Assembly: GCA_964529975.1 (NCBI GenBank)
Contig: CAZGXW010000060.1
Coordinates: forward strand, 1 to 15,941
Direction of reading: 5' to 3'
DNA length: 15,941 nt
Source: JADFMN01 sp964529975
GTDB lineage: Bacteria; Armatimonadota; Fimbriimonadia; Fimbriimonadales; Fimbriimonadaceae
Positions 1 through 6,831 of the stretch are shown one piece after another (the first letter of the stretch is position 1; every line of letters starts with the position of its first letter). The notes beneath the pieces were generated by a model that was given only the letters and a program-made list of their open reading frames with translations, made no database searches and was not told the DNA's origin. Made by a program: the position numbers and the translations under genes.

Positions 1-48
1 TGTTTCGTAAACAGCAGGTCGTCGGTTCGAGTCCGACTGGTGGCTCCA
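1..48 (+). tRNA. tRNA-Thr (anticodon CGT), 3' part only
   Basis: The window opens inside a tRNA. Bases 4-10 form a 7-base anticodon loop, TTCGTAA, giving anticodon CGT for the threonine codon ACG. Bases 1-3 pair with 11-13 as the visible part of the anticodon stem. The T arm is complete: GTCGG (21-25), loop TTCGAGT (26-32), CCGAC (33-37). The 3' acceptor strand is TGGTGGC (38-44), then discriminator T45 and an encoded CCA (46-48). The 5' half (acceptor strand, D arm) lies outside the window. The identity rests on the anticodon alone. The gene ends 1 base before the stop codon of the convergent mobA, so its terminator must lie inside or beyond mobA, or the 3' end is made by processing. Confidence 0.9.
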
Positions 49-49
49 C

Positions 50-568
50 TTACTCCCCTTGCAAGGCTTGCAGCTCTTCGGGCGTGTTCGCGCCTGTGAA
101 CAGCTTGGCACCTATGGGTGCAAAGTAGACGGCGTCGAGGACGCGCACGAGTTCGCGCATTGAGACCGCAGTGCCCGATTCCACCATGTGCCGCCAAGTC
201 GGGAAGACGTTTGAGCGGTAGAGGGCGCAGAGGTATTGCTCGCGGCCATCGACCAGCGGGATCGCGGCCTCCTTGTCGTCTATCGCTTGCGTGAGTTCTG
301 CGATACAGTCTTTGTTGAACAGTGGCAGGTCGCACGCGCACACAATGACGGCTTTCGCACGGGGCTCGTAACGACTGAGCGCGCGCGCGGGGCCGGGGTA
401 GTCGCTTTCGTCCGCGAGGAACGCGAGCCCTTCGATCGGCGTTCGCCCAAGTACGGTGACAGGGATCGTATCGAGCGCGGCGATGATGCGACCGGCCATG
501 AGCGCGGACTTGTCTTGGCCCATGCGCTCGCTCGCTCCCCCGGTCAGCAGGACGGCCTCGAGATCCAC
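50..568 (-). CDS. mobA: Molybdenum cofactor guanylyltransferase MobA
   Basis: A 172-aa protein of the nucleotidyltransferase family that transfers GMP from GTP to molybdopterin to make molybdopterin guanine dinucleotide, in the cytoplasm. The N-terminus has the family nucleotide-binding loop LLTGGASERMGQDKS (residues 7-21). Further on, CDLPLF carries the Asp expected to bind the metal. It is slightly shorter than typical MobA (about 190 aa), but both ends look intact. The start is GTG at 568, chosen because the nucleotide-binding loop begins only a few residues later. There is no clear Shine-Dalgarno; a TATCGT hexamer 6 bases upstream would suit a leaderless transcript. No molybdoenzyme or other moa/moe gene is in the window, so context gives no help. 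A related NTP-transferase with another substrate is the only alternative. Confidence 0.9.
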   Translation of the reverse strand: MDLEAVLLTGGASERMGQDKSALMAGRIIAALDTIPVTVLGRTPIEGLAFLADESDYPGPARALSRYEPRAKAVIVCACDLPLFNKDCIAELTQAIDDKEAAIPLVDGREQYLCALYRSNVFPTWRHMVESGTAVSMRELVRVLDAVYFAPIGAKLFTGANTPEELQALQGE

Positions 569-635
569 AGGCCTACGATACTCTGAGCCCCTCGCAACCC
601 GGTGGGCAGGTTCCGCGTGTCAGAATCCGACGACC

Positions 636-1109
636 ATGCTCGACAAGTACACCGACGTCTTCAAAAAGAACTACCTCGTCCACGGGCTTCCGGACGCCAC
701 GATCGAGGAGATTGCGGCCCTCGCCCAGTGCGACGGCGGGCTTGCGAACGACGTTCTGGTGAAGAAGGGCGAGACCAGCGGCGACCTGTTCGTGATCCTG
801 GACGGCACGGTGAACATCCTGACGCCGGCGGGCGACAAACTCACCGAGGTCGGCCCGGGCGCGGTGCTGGGCGAGGTCGCCCTAGTGGACGCTGGCCCAC
901 GTTCCGCGACCGCGGTCTGCAAGGGGCAGGTGCACTTCGCCAAACTTCCAGCCAAGGAACTCCGCGCGTTCATGGCCAACAACAAGGACGCCGGGTTCGT
1001 GATGCTGGCTAACCTCGCGCGCGTCTTGAGCATGCGCCTGCGCAACACCTCCGTTGCCGTGGAAGACCTTCGGGCGAAGGCCGAAGACCCCTGGAAGGGC
1101 TCGATCTAG
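636..1109 (+). CDS. Stand-alone cyclic nucleotide-binding domain protein
   Basis: A 157-aa cytoplasmic protein made of one cNMP-binding (CAP/Crp-type) domain. The beta-roll covers about residues 38-100. The phosphate-binding cassette LGEVALVDAGPRSATAV (78-94) keeps Glu80, which contacts the ribose, and Arg89, which contacts the cyclic phosphate, so cAMP or cGMP binding is plausible. A C-terminal helix (about 106-150) follows, but no helix-turn-helix or other output domain, so this is not a Crp-like transcription factor. It may act by partner binding. The ATG at 636 was chosen because the upstream in-frame extension overlaps mobA antisense and does not resemble the domain. No Shine-Dalgarno is visible. 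It diverges from mobA across 67 bases. The partner and pathway are unknown. Confidence 0.85.
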   Translation: MLDKYTDVFKKNYLVHGLPDATIEEIAALAQCDGGLANDVLVKKGETSGDLFVILDGTVNILTPAGDKLTEVGPGAVLGEVALVDAGPRSATAVCKGQVHFAKLPAKELRAFMANNKDAGFVMLANLARVLSMRLRNTSVAVEDLRAKAEDPWKGSI

Positions 1110-1116
1110 CCCTCCA

Positions 1117-1177
1117 GGTTCACAAAGGTTAAGAAAAAAGCCCCGCGTTAACTGCGACTTAACGGGCTGACTAAAAG
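1117..1177 (+). promoter_or_regulatory. Candidate Pho box and promoter upstream of porin and pst genes
   Basis: TTAAC occurs at 1148-1152 and again at 1159-1163, exactly 11 bp apart, one helical turn, as in phosphate-response (PhoP/PhoB) direct repeats. Upstream, GTTCAC (1118-1123) and GTTAAG (1128-1133) look like further half-sites, 10 bp apart; GTTCAC is the Streptomyces PhoP core. TAAAAG at 1172-1177 lies 8 bases after the last repeat and could be a -10, placing the box where a -35 would be, as in activated pho promoters. The next gene is a phosphate-type porin followed by pst, which supports the reading. GTTAAC is palindromic, so part of the signal could be chance. Confidence 0.5.
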
Positions 1178-1236
1178 ATTCCCTCGTGCATGGATGCGCC
1201 GCGTATCGGCGCCTTGCCATCGGAGGGAATACAGGA

Positions 1237-2598
1237 TTGAAACCGCACATCATGCTCCTCATGGGTCTGGCCGCTATCGGCGCCGCCGCCCACGCGCAGG
1301 AGGCGTCCTCGACGACGCAGGAAAGCAGCAAACCGACTGTCGCCCAGAAGGGTGAGCAGAAGATGACCAAGCAGGAGGCCAAGGAGGTCCTCTCCATGGC
1401 CGAGGGAGAGTTCCGCGACCTGTCCGCCAAGTCCCGCGAAGTCTCAACCAAGATCGGTGAGATCGCACTGAAGGGCGACATCAAGACGAAGGAGGACGTC
1501 GAGGACCTCAAGAAACTCCTCGAAGAACTCCAGCAAGTCAATGAGCGGCTCGCCGCCCTCGAGGAGTTCATGGCGACGGTCAAGGGCTGGATCGAAGGAC
1601 AGAGCGAGGCATTGCCCGTCATGGCCGACAGCCTCAACAGCCTGTTGAAGATCAAGGACGGCGTCTACGTCCAGTTCCAGTACCGTGACTCGAACCAGCC
1701 CGGCTCGAGGCAGCACTCGTTCAACCTCCGCCGCATCCGCATGGGTGGCACGTGGGTGATCGATAGCGCGACGGAAGCCAAGGTCTCATTCGACCTCGCG
1801 ACAGGAACTTCCCAATTGGCCGCTGAGCTCAAGGACGCGATCCTGACATGGAAGATGCTTCGCTCGGACACGACTGCGGGCACGAACATGATCGCTGGCC
1901 AGTTCTCAATGCCGCTTGGCTATGAAATCGCCCGATCGTCAAGCGCGCGCGAGTTTCCTGAGCGCTCTCGCTACAACACGCAGATGTTCAACGGCGAGCG
2001 CGTTCGCGGAGTGATGTTCGAGCACGGGATCGACGCGAACACGACGATGTTCGCTGGACTGATGAACGCGCTGTCGATCAAGGACAGTGAGCAATCGTCG
2101 ATTGCCCCTGGGCCTGGAGGCCGGATGGCCGGATTTGCGGGCATCAACTACACAACGCCCAACTCGGCGCTCGGCTTTTCTTACATGAATGGCAAGCGGC
2201 CGGAGACGGCCGGTGGTGCGCCAGAAATCACACGACAGTTCATGTACGGGCACTTCGAGTTCATCGGACTGCTCGATCCGAACCTCTGGATCCGTGGCGA
2301 AGGAATGATGGGCAAGGACCGCATTCCCGGCACCCTGACCGAGGCGCAGGACATGAACGGATACCACGTGATCCTCGGCTACAACATCAACAACCGCAAC
2401 CAGATCTTCGCGAAGTTCAGCGACTTCGACCCGAACACCGACACCGACAACAACTCCTACAAGGAGTATGGAATCGGCTACCGGTACTACATCAACCCGG
2501 GCGCGATGATCACGACGACGTTCGAGGTGGTCGAGAACCAGGCAGCGGGACAGGTCCGCTACAACGTCCTGGTCACTCGTTACCAACTCAAGTTCTAG
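1237..2598 (+). CDS. OprP/OprO-like phosphate porin with N-terminal coiled coil
   Basis: A 453-aa outer-membrane protein of the phosphate/polyphosphate-selective porin type. The TTG at 1237 is preferred because GGAGGG (1222-1227) lies 9 bases upstream and the protein then opens with a signal peptide ending around AHA (residues 18-20). GTG 1186 and ATG 1252 are in-frame alternatives. Residues about 43-127 are charged and heptad-like, a likely coiled coil in the periplasm. The barrel starts near residue 138, with the motif FQYRDSNQ, then SFNLRRIRMG, and ends in YQLKF, the terminal Phe of beta-barrels. No SLH domain is seen. The barrel aligns along its length with the second porin in this window. 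Placement before pstS and behind a candidate Pho box supports phosphate uptake. Selectivity for phosphate is inferred from context. Confidence 0.8.
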   Translation: MKPHIMLLMGLAAIGAAAHAQEASSTTQESSKPTVAQKGEQKMTKQEAKEVLSMAEGEFRDLSAKSREVSTKIGEIALKGDIKTKEDVEDLKKLLEELQQVNERLAALEEFMATVKGWIEGQSEALPVMADSLNSLLKIKDGVYVQFQYRDSNQPGSRQHSFNLRRIRMGGTWVIDSATEAKVSFDLATGTSQLAAELKDAILTWKMLRSDTTAGTNMIAGQFSMPLGYEIARSSSAREFPERSRYNTQMFNGERVRGVMFEHGIDANTTMFAGLMNALSIKDSEQSSIAPGPGGRMAGFAGINYTTPNSALGFSYMNGKRPETAGGAPEITRQFMYGHFEFIGLLDPNLWIRGEGMMGKDRIPGTLTEAQDMNGYHVILGYNINNRNQIFAKFSDFDPNTDTDNNSYKEYGIGYRYYINPGAMITTTFEVVENQAAGQVRYNVLVTRYQLKF

Positions 2599-2611
2599 GA
2601 CAGCACACAGA

Positions 2612-2633
2612 GGGGCCGGCTAGGGCCGGCCCC
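2612..2633 (+). other. Intercistronic hairpin between porin and pstS
   Basis: GGGGCCGGC (2612-2620) pairs perfectly with GCCGGCCCC (2625-2633) around a TAGG loop, forming a 9-bp GC-only stem 14 bases after the porin stop codon. It is followed by AGACAAAACG, not a T run, so it is not a standard intrinsic terminator. It may stabilise the upstream mRNA end or attenuate readthrough, giving different levels of porin and PstS. The stem is plain in the sequence; the role is inferred. Confidence 0.7.
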
Positions 2634-2660
2634 AGACAAAACGAATCAAAGAGAAAAGAA

Positions 2661-3506
2661 ATGAAGATCAACAAACTCATCGCAACTGCGGGCGCGGCGT
2701 CTGTCCTGGCGGTCGGCGCGATCGCGTACAACTCCTATGGCGCGGTCACGATCAAGGGTTCGGACACCCTGCTCATCCTGAATCAGCGCTGGGCCGAGGT
2801 CTATGGACACAAGCACCCAGGAACGGCGATCAACGTGACCGGTGGCGGTTCGAGCATAGGCATCAAGGCGTTCACCAACGGAGTGACCGACATCGCGGCG
2901 TCTTCGCGACCCATGAAGAAGTCCGAGATCGACGGTGCGCGCAGTCGCGGTTCGATCGCGAACGAAATCCCCGTCGCGCTCGATGGCCTCGCCATCGTCG
3001 TGAACTCGGCAAACGGAGTCCGCTCCCTCAGCATGGAGCAACTCCGACGCATCTATGTCGGCCAGGTGACCAACTGGAACCAGGTCGGTGGATCGAATAT
3101 GCCGATCGTCGTGTTCAGCCGCGACAGCAATTCGGGCACATATGGCTTCTTCCAGGCCAACGTGCTCAAGAACCAGAACTGGGGCAAGGGCGTGCGATTC
3201 ATGCCTTCGACGTCAGAAGAGGCCCGCGAGGTCGCTCGAACTCCCGGTGGCATCGCCTACGGTGGCGTTGCGTACTTCCAAGGCAACACGAAGATCAAGA
3301 TCGTTCCGATCTCGCCCAAGGAGGGCGAAGCGGCGATCGCTCCGACCGAGGAGAACGTTCGATCCAAGAAGTACCCGATCTGGCGATACCTCTACTACTA
3401 CACCAACGGAAAGCCGAAAGGCGAAACGAAGGCGTTCATCGACTGGTGCCTCTCGGCAGAGGGCCAGAGGATCGTCGAGGAAGTCGGCTACTACTCAGTT
3501 CGCTAG
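2661..3506 (+). CDS. pstS: Phosphate ABC transporter substrate-binding protein PstS
   Basis: A 281-aa periplasmic phosphate-binding protein that delivers phosphate to the PstCAB transporter. It starts with a signal peptide (MKINKLIATAG..., hydrophobic to about residue 24) without a lipobox, so it is probably soluble. Ligand-contact motifs of the family appear in order: IKGSDTLL, GGGSSIGIKAF, ASSRPMKKSE and SRDSNSGTYGFF, with AYGGVAYF later. The length is near the short end of the family. The start ATG has only a weak purine-rich site (GAGAAAAGAA) in front. It lies 62 bases after the porin and directly before pstC, and is probably co-transcribed with both. The identification is firm; the affinity is not visible. 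Confidence 0.95.
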   Translation: MKINKLIATAGAASVLAVGAIAYNSYGAVTIKGSDTLLILNQRWAEVYGHKHPGTAINVTGGGSSIGIKAFTNGVTDIAASSRPMKKSEIDGARSRGSIANEIPVALDGLAIVVNSANGVRSLSMEQLRRIYVGQVTNWNQVGGSNMPIVVFSRDSNSGTYGFFQANVLKNQNWGKGVRFMPSTSEEAREVARTPGGIAYGGVAYFQGNTKIKIVPISPKEGEAAIAPTEENVRSKKYPIWRYLYYYTNGKPKGETKAFIDWCLSAEGQRIVEEVGYYSVR

Positions 3507-3533
3507 TGAAAGCGACACCTAACGGAACGGGCA

Positions 3534-3566
3534 AGGGCGACGGGCGTGAAAGCGACCTGTCGCCCT
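3534..3566 (+). other. Inverted repeat between pstS and pstC
   Basis: AGGGCGAC (3534-3541) pairs with GTCGCCCT (3559-3566) around a 17-base loop in the 76-base pstS-pstC gap. The 11-mer GTGAAAGCGAC also occurs twice here (from 3507 and from 3546). No T run follows. Such hairpins after pstS often let the binding protein be made in excess over the permease; that role is inferred here. Confidence 0.5.
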
Positions 3567-3582
3567 GCTCCATAGAGATGCG

Positions 3583-5064
3583 ATGAAACGACGCAACCTC
3601 CAGGACCGGTTCATGACCTCCGTGATCTACACGTCTGGCATAGGCGTGATCCTGTTGGTGTTTGCGATCTTCTTCTATCTGGGGAACGAGTCTCGCTACG
3701 CGTTCAAGCAAGGGTTTGGGTACGGCTTCCGGTTTGCGCTCGGACCAGACGAAGTTGCGAGCGATTATGCCGTCGAGTTCGACCCGACTGCCTCGCTGCT
3801 TGCTTCGAACGCAGAAGGCGACGACGGAGTCGACGAGAAGGAGGAAGACGTTTTCATGCCGGACCTTGCAACTCTGCAAGGATTCAACTCGTTTGCTACG
3901 GGCGCCCCATTGACCGGCGACCTCGCGAAGGTCGACACGACTGCCATCTATCGCGACGACTGGCGGAGTCTCAAACCGGCAGAGCAAGGGGACAGGTTCT
4001 TGATGTACGCGTTTGCGACGCCGGAGCACACTGGCGAAACGATGACGCTGCGCTGGCAGCCGGACGCGAGCTTCGACCCCAAGTTCGCACCGTACGATAT
4101 CCGCTTAAAGCTCGTGAGCGCTCCACCAGGCGTCGACACGAGCGCTGTCGATGTCGACTTGATGAAGAACGTCGATGGCAAGGTCACAATTCCGACCTAC
4201 ATCGCGCGCACCGACGAAGACCGGACAAAAGGGTACGTCTTCGCAGTGGAGATCGCTCCGAAGACGACCTCGTTCTTCGCGACTGTCCGAAACTTCTTCA
4301 GCACAGACTGGGCGCCTACCCTCGTCTATCCGCGGTTTGGCTTCATGCCGCTGCTACTGGGCACGCTCTCTATGGTCCTGCTCGCGATGCTCGTGGCGGT
4401 TCCAGTCTCAGTGTGCCTTGCACTGTTCTTGAGCGAGATCGCTCCGAGGCGCGTGCGAGAATGGCTGAAGCCGATCGTCGAACTCCTCTCCAGCGTGCCG
4501 ACGGTCGTCCTCGGCTACTTCGGTGTGATCCTCATTGCGCCTGTGCTCCAGAAGTGGATGGGCACCGCGTTCGAGGTCGAGTCGGGACGCATGCTGCTGT
4601 CGGCATCGATCGTCCTTGGGCTCCTCTTGGTTCCGACGATCGCGACAGTCGCTGAGGACGCGCTCCGCAACATTCCGAACTCGATCCGCGATGGTGCAGA
4701 CGCCATCGGTCTTACACGAAGGGAATCGCTCAAGAAGGTCGTGCTACCGGCCGCAAAGACCGGCCTCATTGCAGCGCTCTTGCTCGGGCTTGCGCGTGGC
4801 GTCGGCGAGACGATGATCATATGGATGCTCAGTGGTGGAACCGCGCGAATGCCGCAGTTCGGATCGGCTCACACGACCGCCGAGAACTTGGTCAAGCCCA
4901 CCAGTGGCATGCCAGACCGTATCGGCATCGAGATGGGCAACGTCGCATTTGAGAGCGTCCATTACGGCCACCTCTTTCTCTTAGGCTTGGTCCTCTATCT
5001 GATCACGTTGGCTGTGAACCTCTACGGCTTCAGGCTCGCCAGGAGGTCGGCATGGCAGGCTTAG
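3583..5064 (+). CDS. pstC: Phosphate ABC transporter permease PstC, with large insertion
   Basis: A 493-aa inner-membrane permease subunit. Residues about 14-33 form the first membrane helix. The normal PstC core starts near residue 241 (TDWAPTLVYPRFGFMPLLLG) and runs through the remaining helices. The coupling (EAA) loop that contacts PstB is at about 358-394 (DGADAIGLTRRESLKKVVLP), followed by the conserved GLARGVGETM. E. coli PstC is about 319 aa; the extra length is a segment of about 205 residues between helix 1 and helix 2, predicted periplasmic, with an acidic patch EGDDGVDEKEED (78-89). Longer PstC-type permeases with extended segments exist in other bacteria, so this is not an assembly error. 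The ATG at 3583 follows a weak AGAG. The 3' end overlaps pstA by 13 bases. Confidence 0.92.
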   Translation: MKRRNLQDRFMTSVIYTSGIGVILLVFAIFFYLGNESRYAFKQGFGYGFRFALGPDEVASDYAVEFDPTASLLASNAEGDDGVDEKEEDVFMPDLATLQGFNSFATGAPLTGDLAKVDTTAIYRDDWRSLKPAEQGDRFLMYAFATPEHTGETMTLRWQPDASFDPKFAPYDIRLKLVSAPPGVDTSAVDVDLMKNVDGKVTIPTYIARTDEDRTKGYVFAVEIAPKTTSFFATVRNFFSTDWAPTLVYPRFGFMPLLLGTLSMVLLAMLVAVPVSVCLALFLSEIAPRRVREWLKPIVELLSSVPTVVLGYFGVILIAPVLQKWMGTAFEVESGRMLLSASIVLGLLLVPTIATVAEDALRNIPNSIRDGADAIGLTRRESLKKVVLPAAKTGLIAALLLGLARGVGETMIIWMLSGGTARMPQFGSAHTTAENLVKPTSGMPDRIGIEMGNVAFESVHYGHLFLLGLVLYLITLAVNLYGFRLARRSAWQA

Positions 5065-5966
5065 TCCTCGATCTTGGCGCTTTGCAAGAAGGTCTCGTTG
5101 CGCGCGACAGATCGCGGGCGACGCGCAGCCGTACACACGGCCTTGGGCTGAGCCTCGTTGGAGGCGCTGTCCTGCTGATGATCCTCACCTTGATCTTCAC
5201 GATCGTGTTCAAAGGTGCGGGTCGAATCGATTGGGAGTTCCTTTCGAAGCCGCCGATCGAAGGAATGTCCGCTGGCGGAATCTGGCCGATGATCCGTGGG
5301 TCGCTCTTGCTTATGGTCGGCACACTCGCGCTCACGCTACCCATCGGTGTGATGGGCGGTGTGTTCCTGGCCGAGTATGCCGGGCGTTCGCGTTGGGTCA
5401 ACTTGGTCAAGTCTGCGATCACAAGCCTGGCAGGCACACCGTCGATCATCTACGGACTGTTCGGCTTCGCCGTGTTCGTGCTGATGTTCAAGTTCGGGGT
5501 CAGCCTTTTCGCAGGTTGGCTGACGCTCACGATCATGTCGCTTCCGCTCGTGATCCTGACGACCGACGAAGCGATCCGCGCAGTCCCCGATTCACAGGTC
5601 GAAGGCGCACTCGCACTCGGTATGACGCGCTGGCAGGCGATGTCTCGCGTCGTGCTTCCTAACGCTGTGCCAGGGATCATGACGGGCCTCGTGCTCGCCG
5701 TTAGCCGCGCGGCCGGCGAGGCGCCACCGATCTTGCTCACGGCTGGGATCTACTACTCGACCCAAACTCCGGGCCTGAGCCTGGAAACGCTCCGGCTCCC
5801 CGTCGCCAACTTGCCCTACCACCTCGCCGAGGCATACCGACAAAGCTCGGTCATTCCTGAGGACATTGTGTGGGGCACGTGCTTCGTTCTGATGTCGTTC
5901 GTGCTGTTCGTCAACCTCGGCGCAATCCTTGTGCGCGCCCACATGCGAAAGAGAAAACAACAATGA
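5052..5966 (+). CDS. pstA: Phosphate ABC transporter permease PstA
   Basis: A 304-aa inner-membrane permease that pairs with PstC to form the phosphate channel. A cytoplasmic N-terminus with several Arg residues (19-27) precedes the first membrane helix (about 31-53). The conserved GGIWPMIRGSLLLM and GTPSIIYGLFGFAVF segments follow, then the EAA loop (about 172-208, ending RVVLPNAVPG) and the family motif AVSRAAGEAPPILLTAG. The length is typical. The start is clear: AGGAGG (5041-5046) sits 5 bases before ATG 5052, inside the end of pstC, so translation is probably coupled. It overlaps pstB by 4 bases (ATGA). Confidence 0.95.
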   Translation: MAGLVLDLGALQEGLVARDRSRATRSRTHGLGLSLVGGAVLLMILTLIFTIVFKGAGRIDWEFLSKPPIEGMSAGGIWPMIRGSLLLMVGTLALTLPIGVMGGVFLAEYAGRSRWVNLVKSAITSLAGTPSIIYGLFGFAVFVLMFKFGVSLFAGWLTLTIMSLPLVILTTDEAIRAVPDSQVEGALALGMTRWQAMSRVVLPNAVPGIMTGLVLAVSRAAGEAPPILLTAGIYYSTQTPGLSLETLRLPVANLPYHLAEAYRQSSVIPEDIVWGTCFVLMSFVLFVNLGAILVRAHMRKRKQQ

Positions 5967-6760
5967 GTGCTACTTTGCTTGCTGAAGATGTGCTGTCCCA
6001 CGCCAACGCTATGATCACGATCCAAAGCCTCGACGTGTACTACAGGCACCAACAGGCGCTGAAGAGCGTGTCGCTCACCGTTCCGCGCCAAGGCGTTACT
6101 GCGTTCATTGGCCCGAGCGGCTGTGGTAAATCGACGCTGCTGCGTTGCTTCAACCGCATGAACGACCGCATCGTGGGCTTTCGCCACACGGGCAAACTCG
6201 TGGTCGACGGCATGGATCCCTACGCCAAGAACATCGACTTGCTCGCGCTGCGCCGCAAGGTCGGCATGGTCTTCCAAAAGCCAAACCCCTTCCCGAAGTC
6301 GATCTATGAGAACGTCGCCATCGGCCCGCGCAGCCACTATGGCCTAAGAGGAGCCGCGCTCGAAGAGGCGGTAGAGAAGTCTCTCCACCTCGCCGCGCTT
6401 TGGGACGAGGTCAAGGACTCGCTGCACTCCAAGTCCGGTTACGACCTAAGCGGCGGGCAGCAGCAGCGTCTTTGCATCGCCCGAATGCTCGCTGTCGAGC
6501 CCGATGTCATCCTGATGGACGAACCGTGCAGCGCGCTCGACCCGATCAGCACTGCAAAGATCGAGGATCTCATCCTCGAACTCGCCAAATCGAAGACCGT
6601 CGTCATCGTGACGCACAACCTCCAGCAGGCCGAGCGCGTCAGCGACAACACGGCGTTCTTCATGTACGGTGAACTCATTGAGATGCTCCCGTCGCGAGAA
6701 ATGTTTACCGCCCCACAGCGGGCCGCCACGCGCGACTACGTGTCCGGAGTCTTCGGCTAG
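5963..6760 (+). CDS. pstB: Phosphate ABC transporter ATP-binding protein PstB
   Basis: A 265-aa ATPase that powers phosphate import through PstCA. Motifs in order: Walker A GPSGCGKS (50-57), Q-loop Q105 in VFQKPNPFP, a run typical of PstB, signature LSGGQ (162-166), Walker B VILMDE (182-187) and the H-loop His218. FNRMND (63-68) is also characteristic of PstB. The ATG at 5963 overlaps the pstA stop as ATGA. An in-frame upstream extension exists but lies wholly in pstA, and the protein from 5963 has normal PstB length. phoU, which often follows pstB, is absent; a porin gene comes next, 71 bases downstream. Confidence 0.96.
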   Translation: MSATLLAEDVLSHANAMITIQSLDVYYRHQQALKSVSLTVPRQGVTAFIGPSGCGKSTLLRCFNRMNDRIVGFRHTGKLVVDGMDPYAKNIDLLALRRKVGMVFQKPNPFPKSIYENVAIGPRSHYGLRGAALEEAVEKSLHLAALWDEVKDSLHSKSGYDLSGGQQQRLCIARMLAVEPDVILMDEPCSALDPISTAKIEDLILELAKSKTVVIVTHNLQQAERVSDNTAFFMYGELIEMLPSREMFTAPQRAATRDYVSGVFG

Positions 6761-6795
6761 AAGGCTGTACATCACCGACAGTACTGATTGTTAAG

Positions 6796-6829
6796 TGGGT
6801 TCCTCCCGAGTTACTGGGGGAGGAATCCA
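6796..6829 (+). promoter_or_regulatory. Hairpin sequestering the second porin's ribosome binding site
   Basis: Bases 6796-6807 (TGGGTTCCTCCC) pair with 6818-6829 (GGGAGGAATCCA) to make a 12-bp stem with one G-U pair and a 10-base loop. The 3' arm contains the whole Shine-Dalgarno of the second porin, and the stem ends 2 bases before its GTG start at 6832. No T run follows, so it is not a terminator. It should lower translation initiation unless opened or processed. The pairing is directly visible; regulation is inferred. Confidence 0.65.
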
Positions 6830-6831
6830 AC

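Noticed and set aside
1..568. Integration site or genomic island boundary at the tRNA
   Set aside because: No integrase, direct repeat of the tRNA 3' end or composition change is visible; the adjacent gene is an ordinary mobA.
456..635. N-terminal extension of the cyclic nucleotide-binding protein
   Set aside because: The extra 60 codons lie mostly antisense to mobA and do not resemble the domain; ATG 636 gives a complete protein.
1139..1168. Hairpin AGCCC/GGGCT plus GTTAA/TTAAC as a terminator of the cNMP-binding gene
   Set aside because: The stem has a 3-base bulge and no T run follows; the 11-bp direct repeats and the porin-pst context make a regulatory box the better reading.
882..1655. 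257-codon minus-strand open frame across the cNMP-binding gene and the first porin
   Set aside because: It is antisense to two well-supported genes, crosses the candidate Pho box, and shows no domain pattern; long antisense frames are expected at this GC content.
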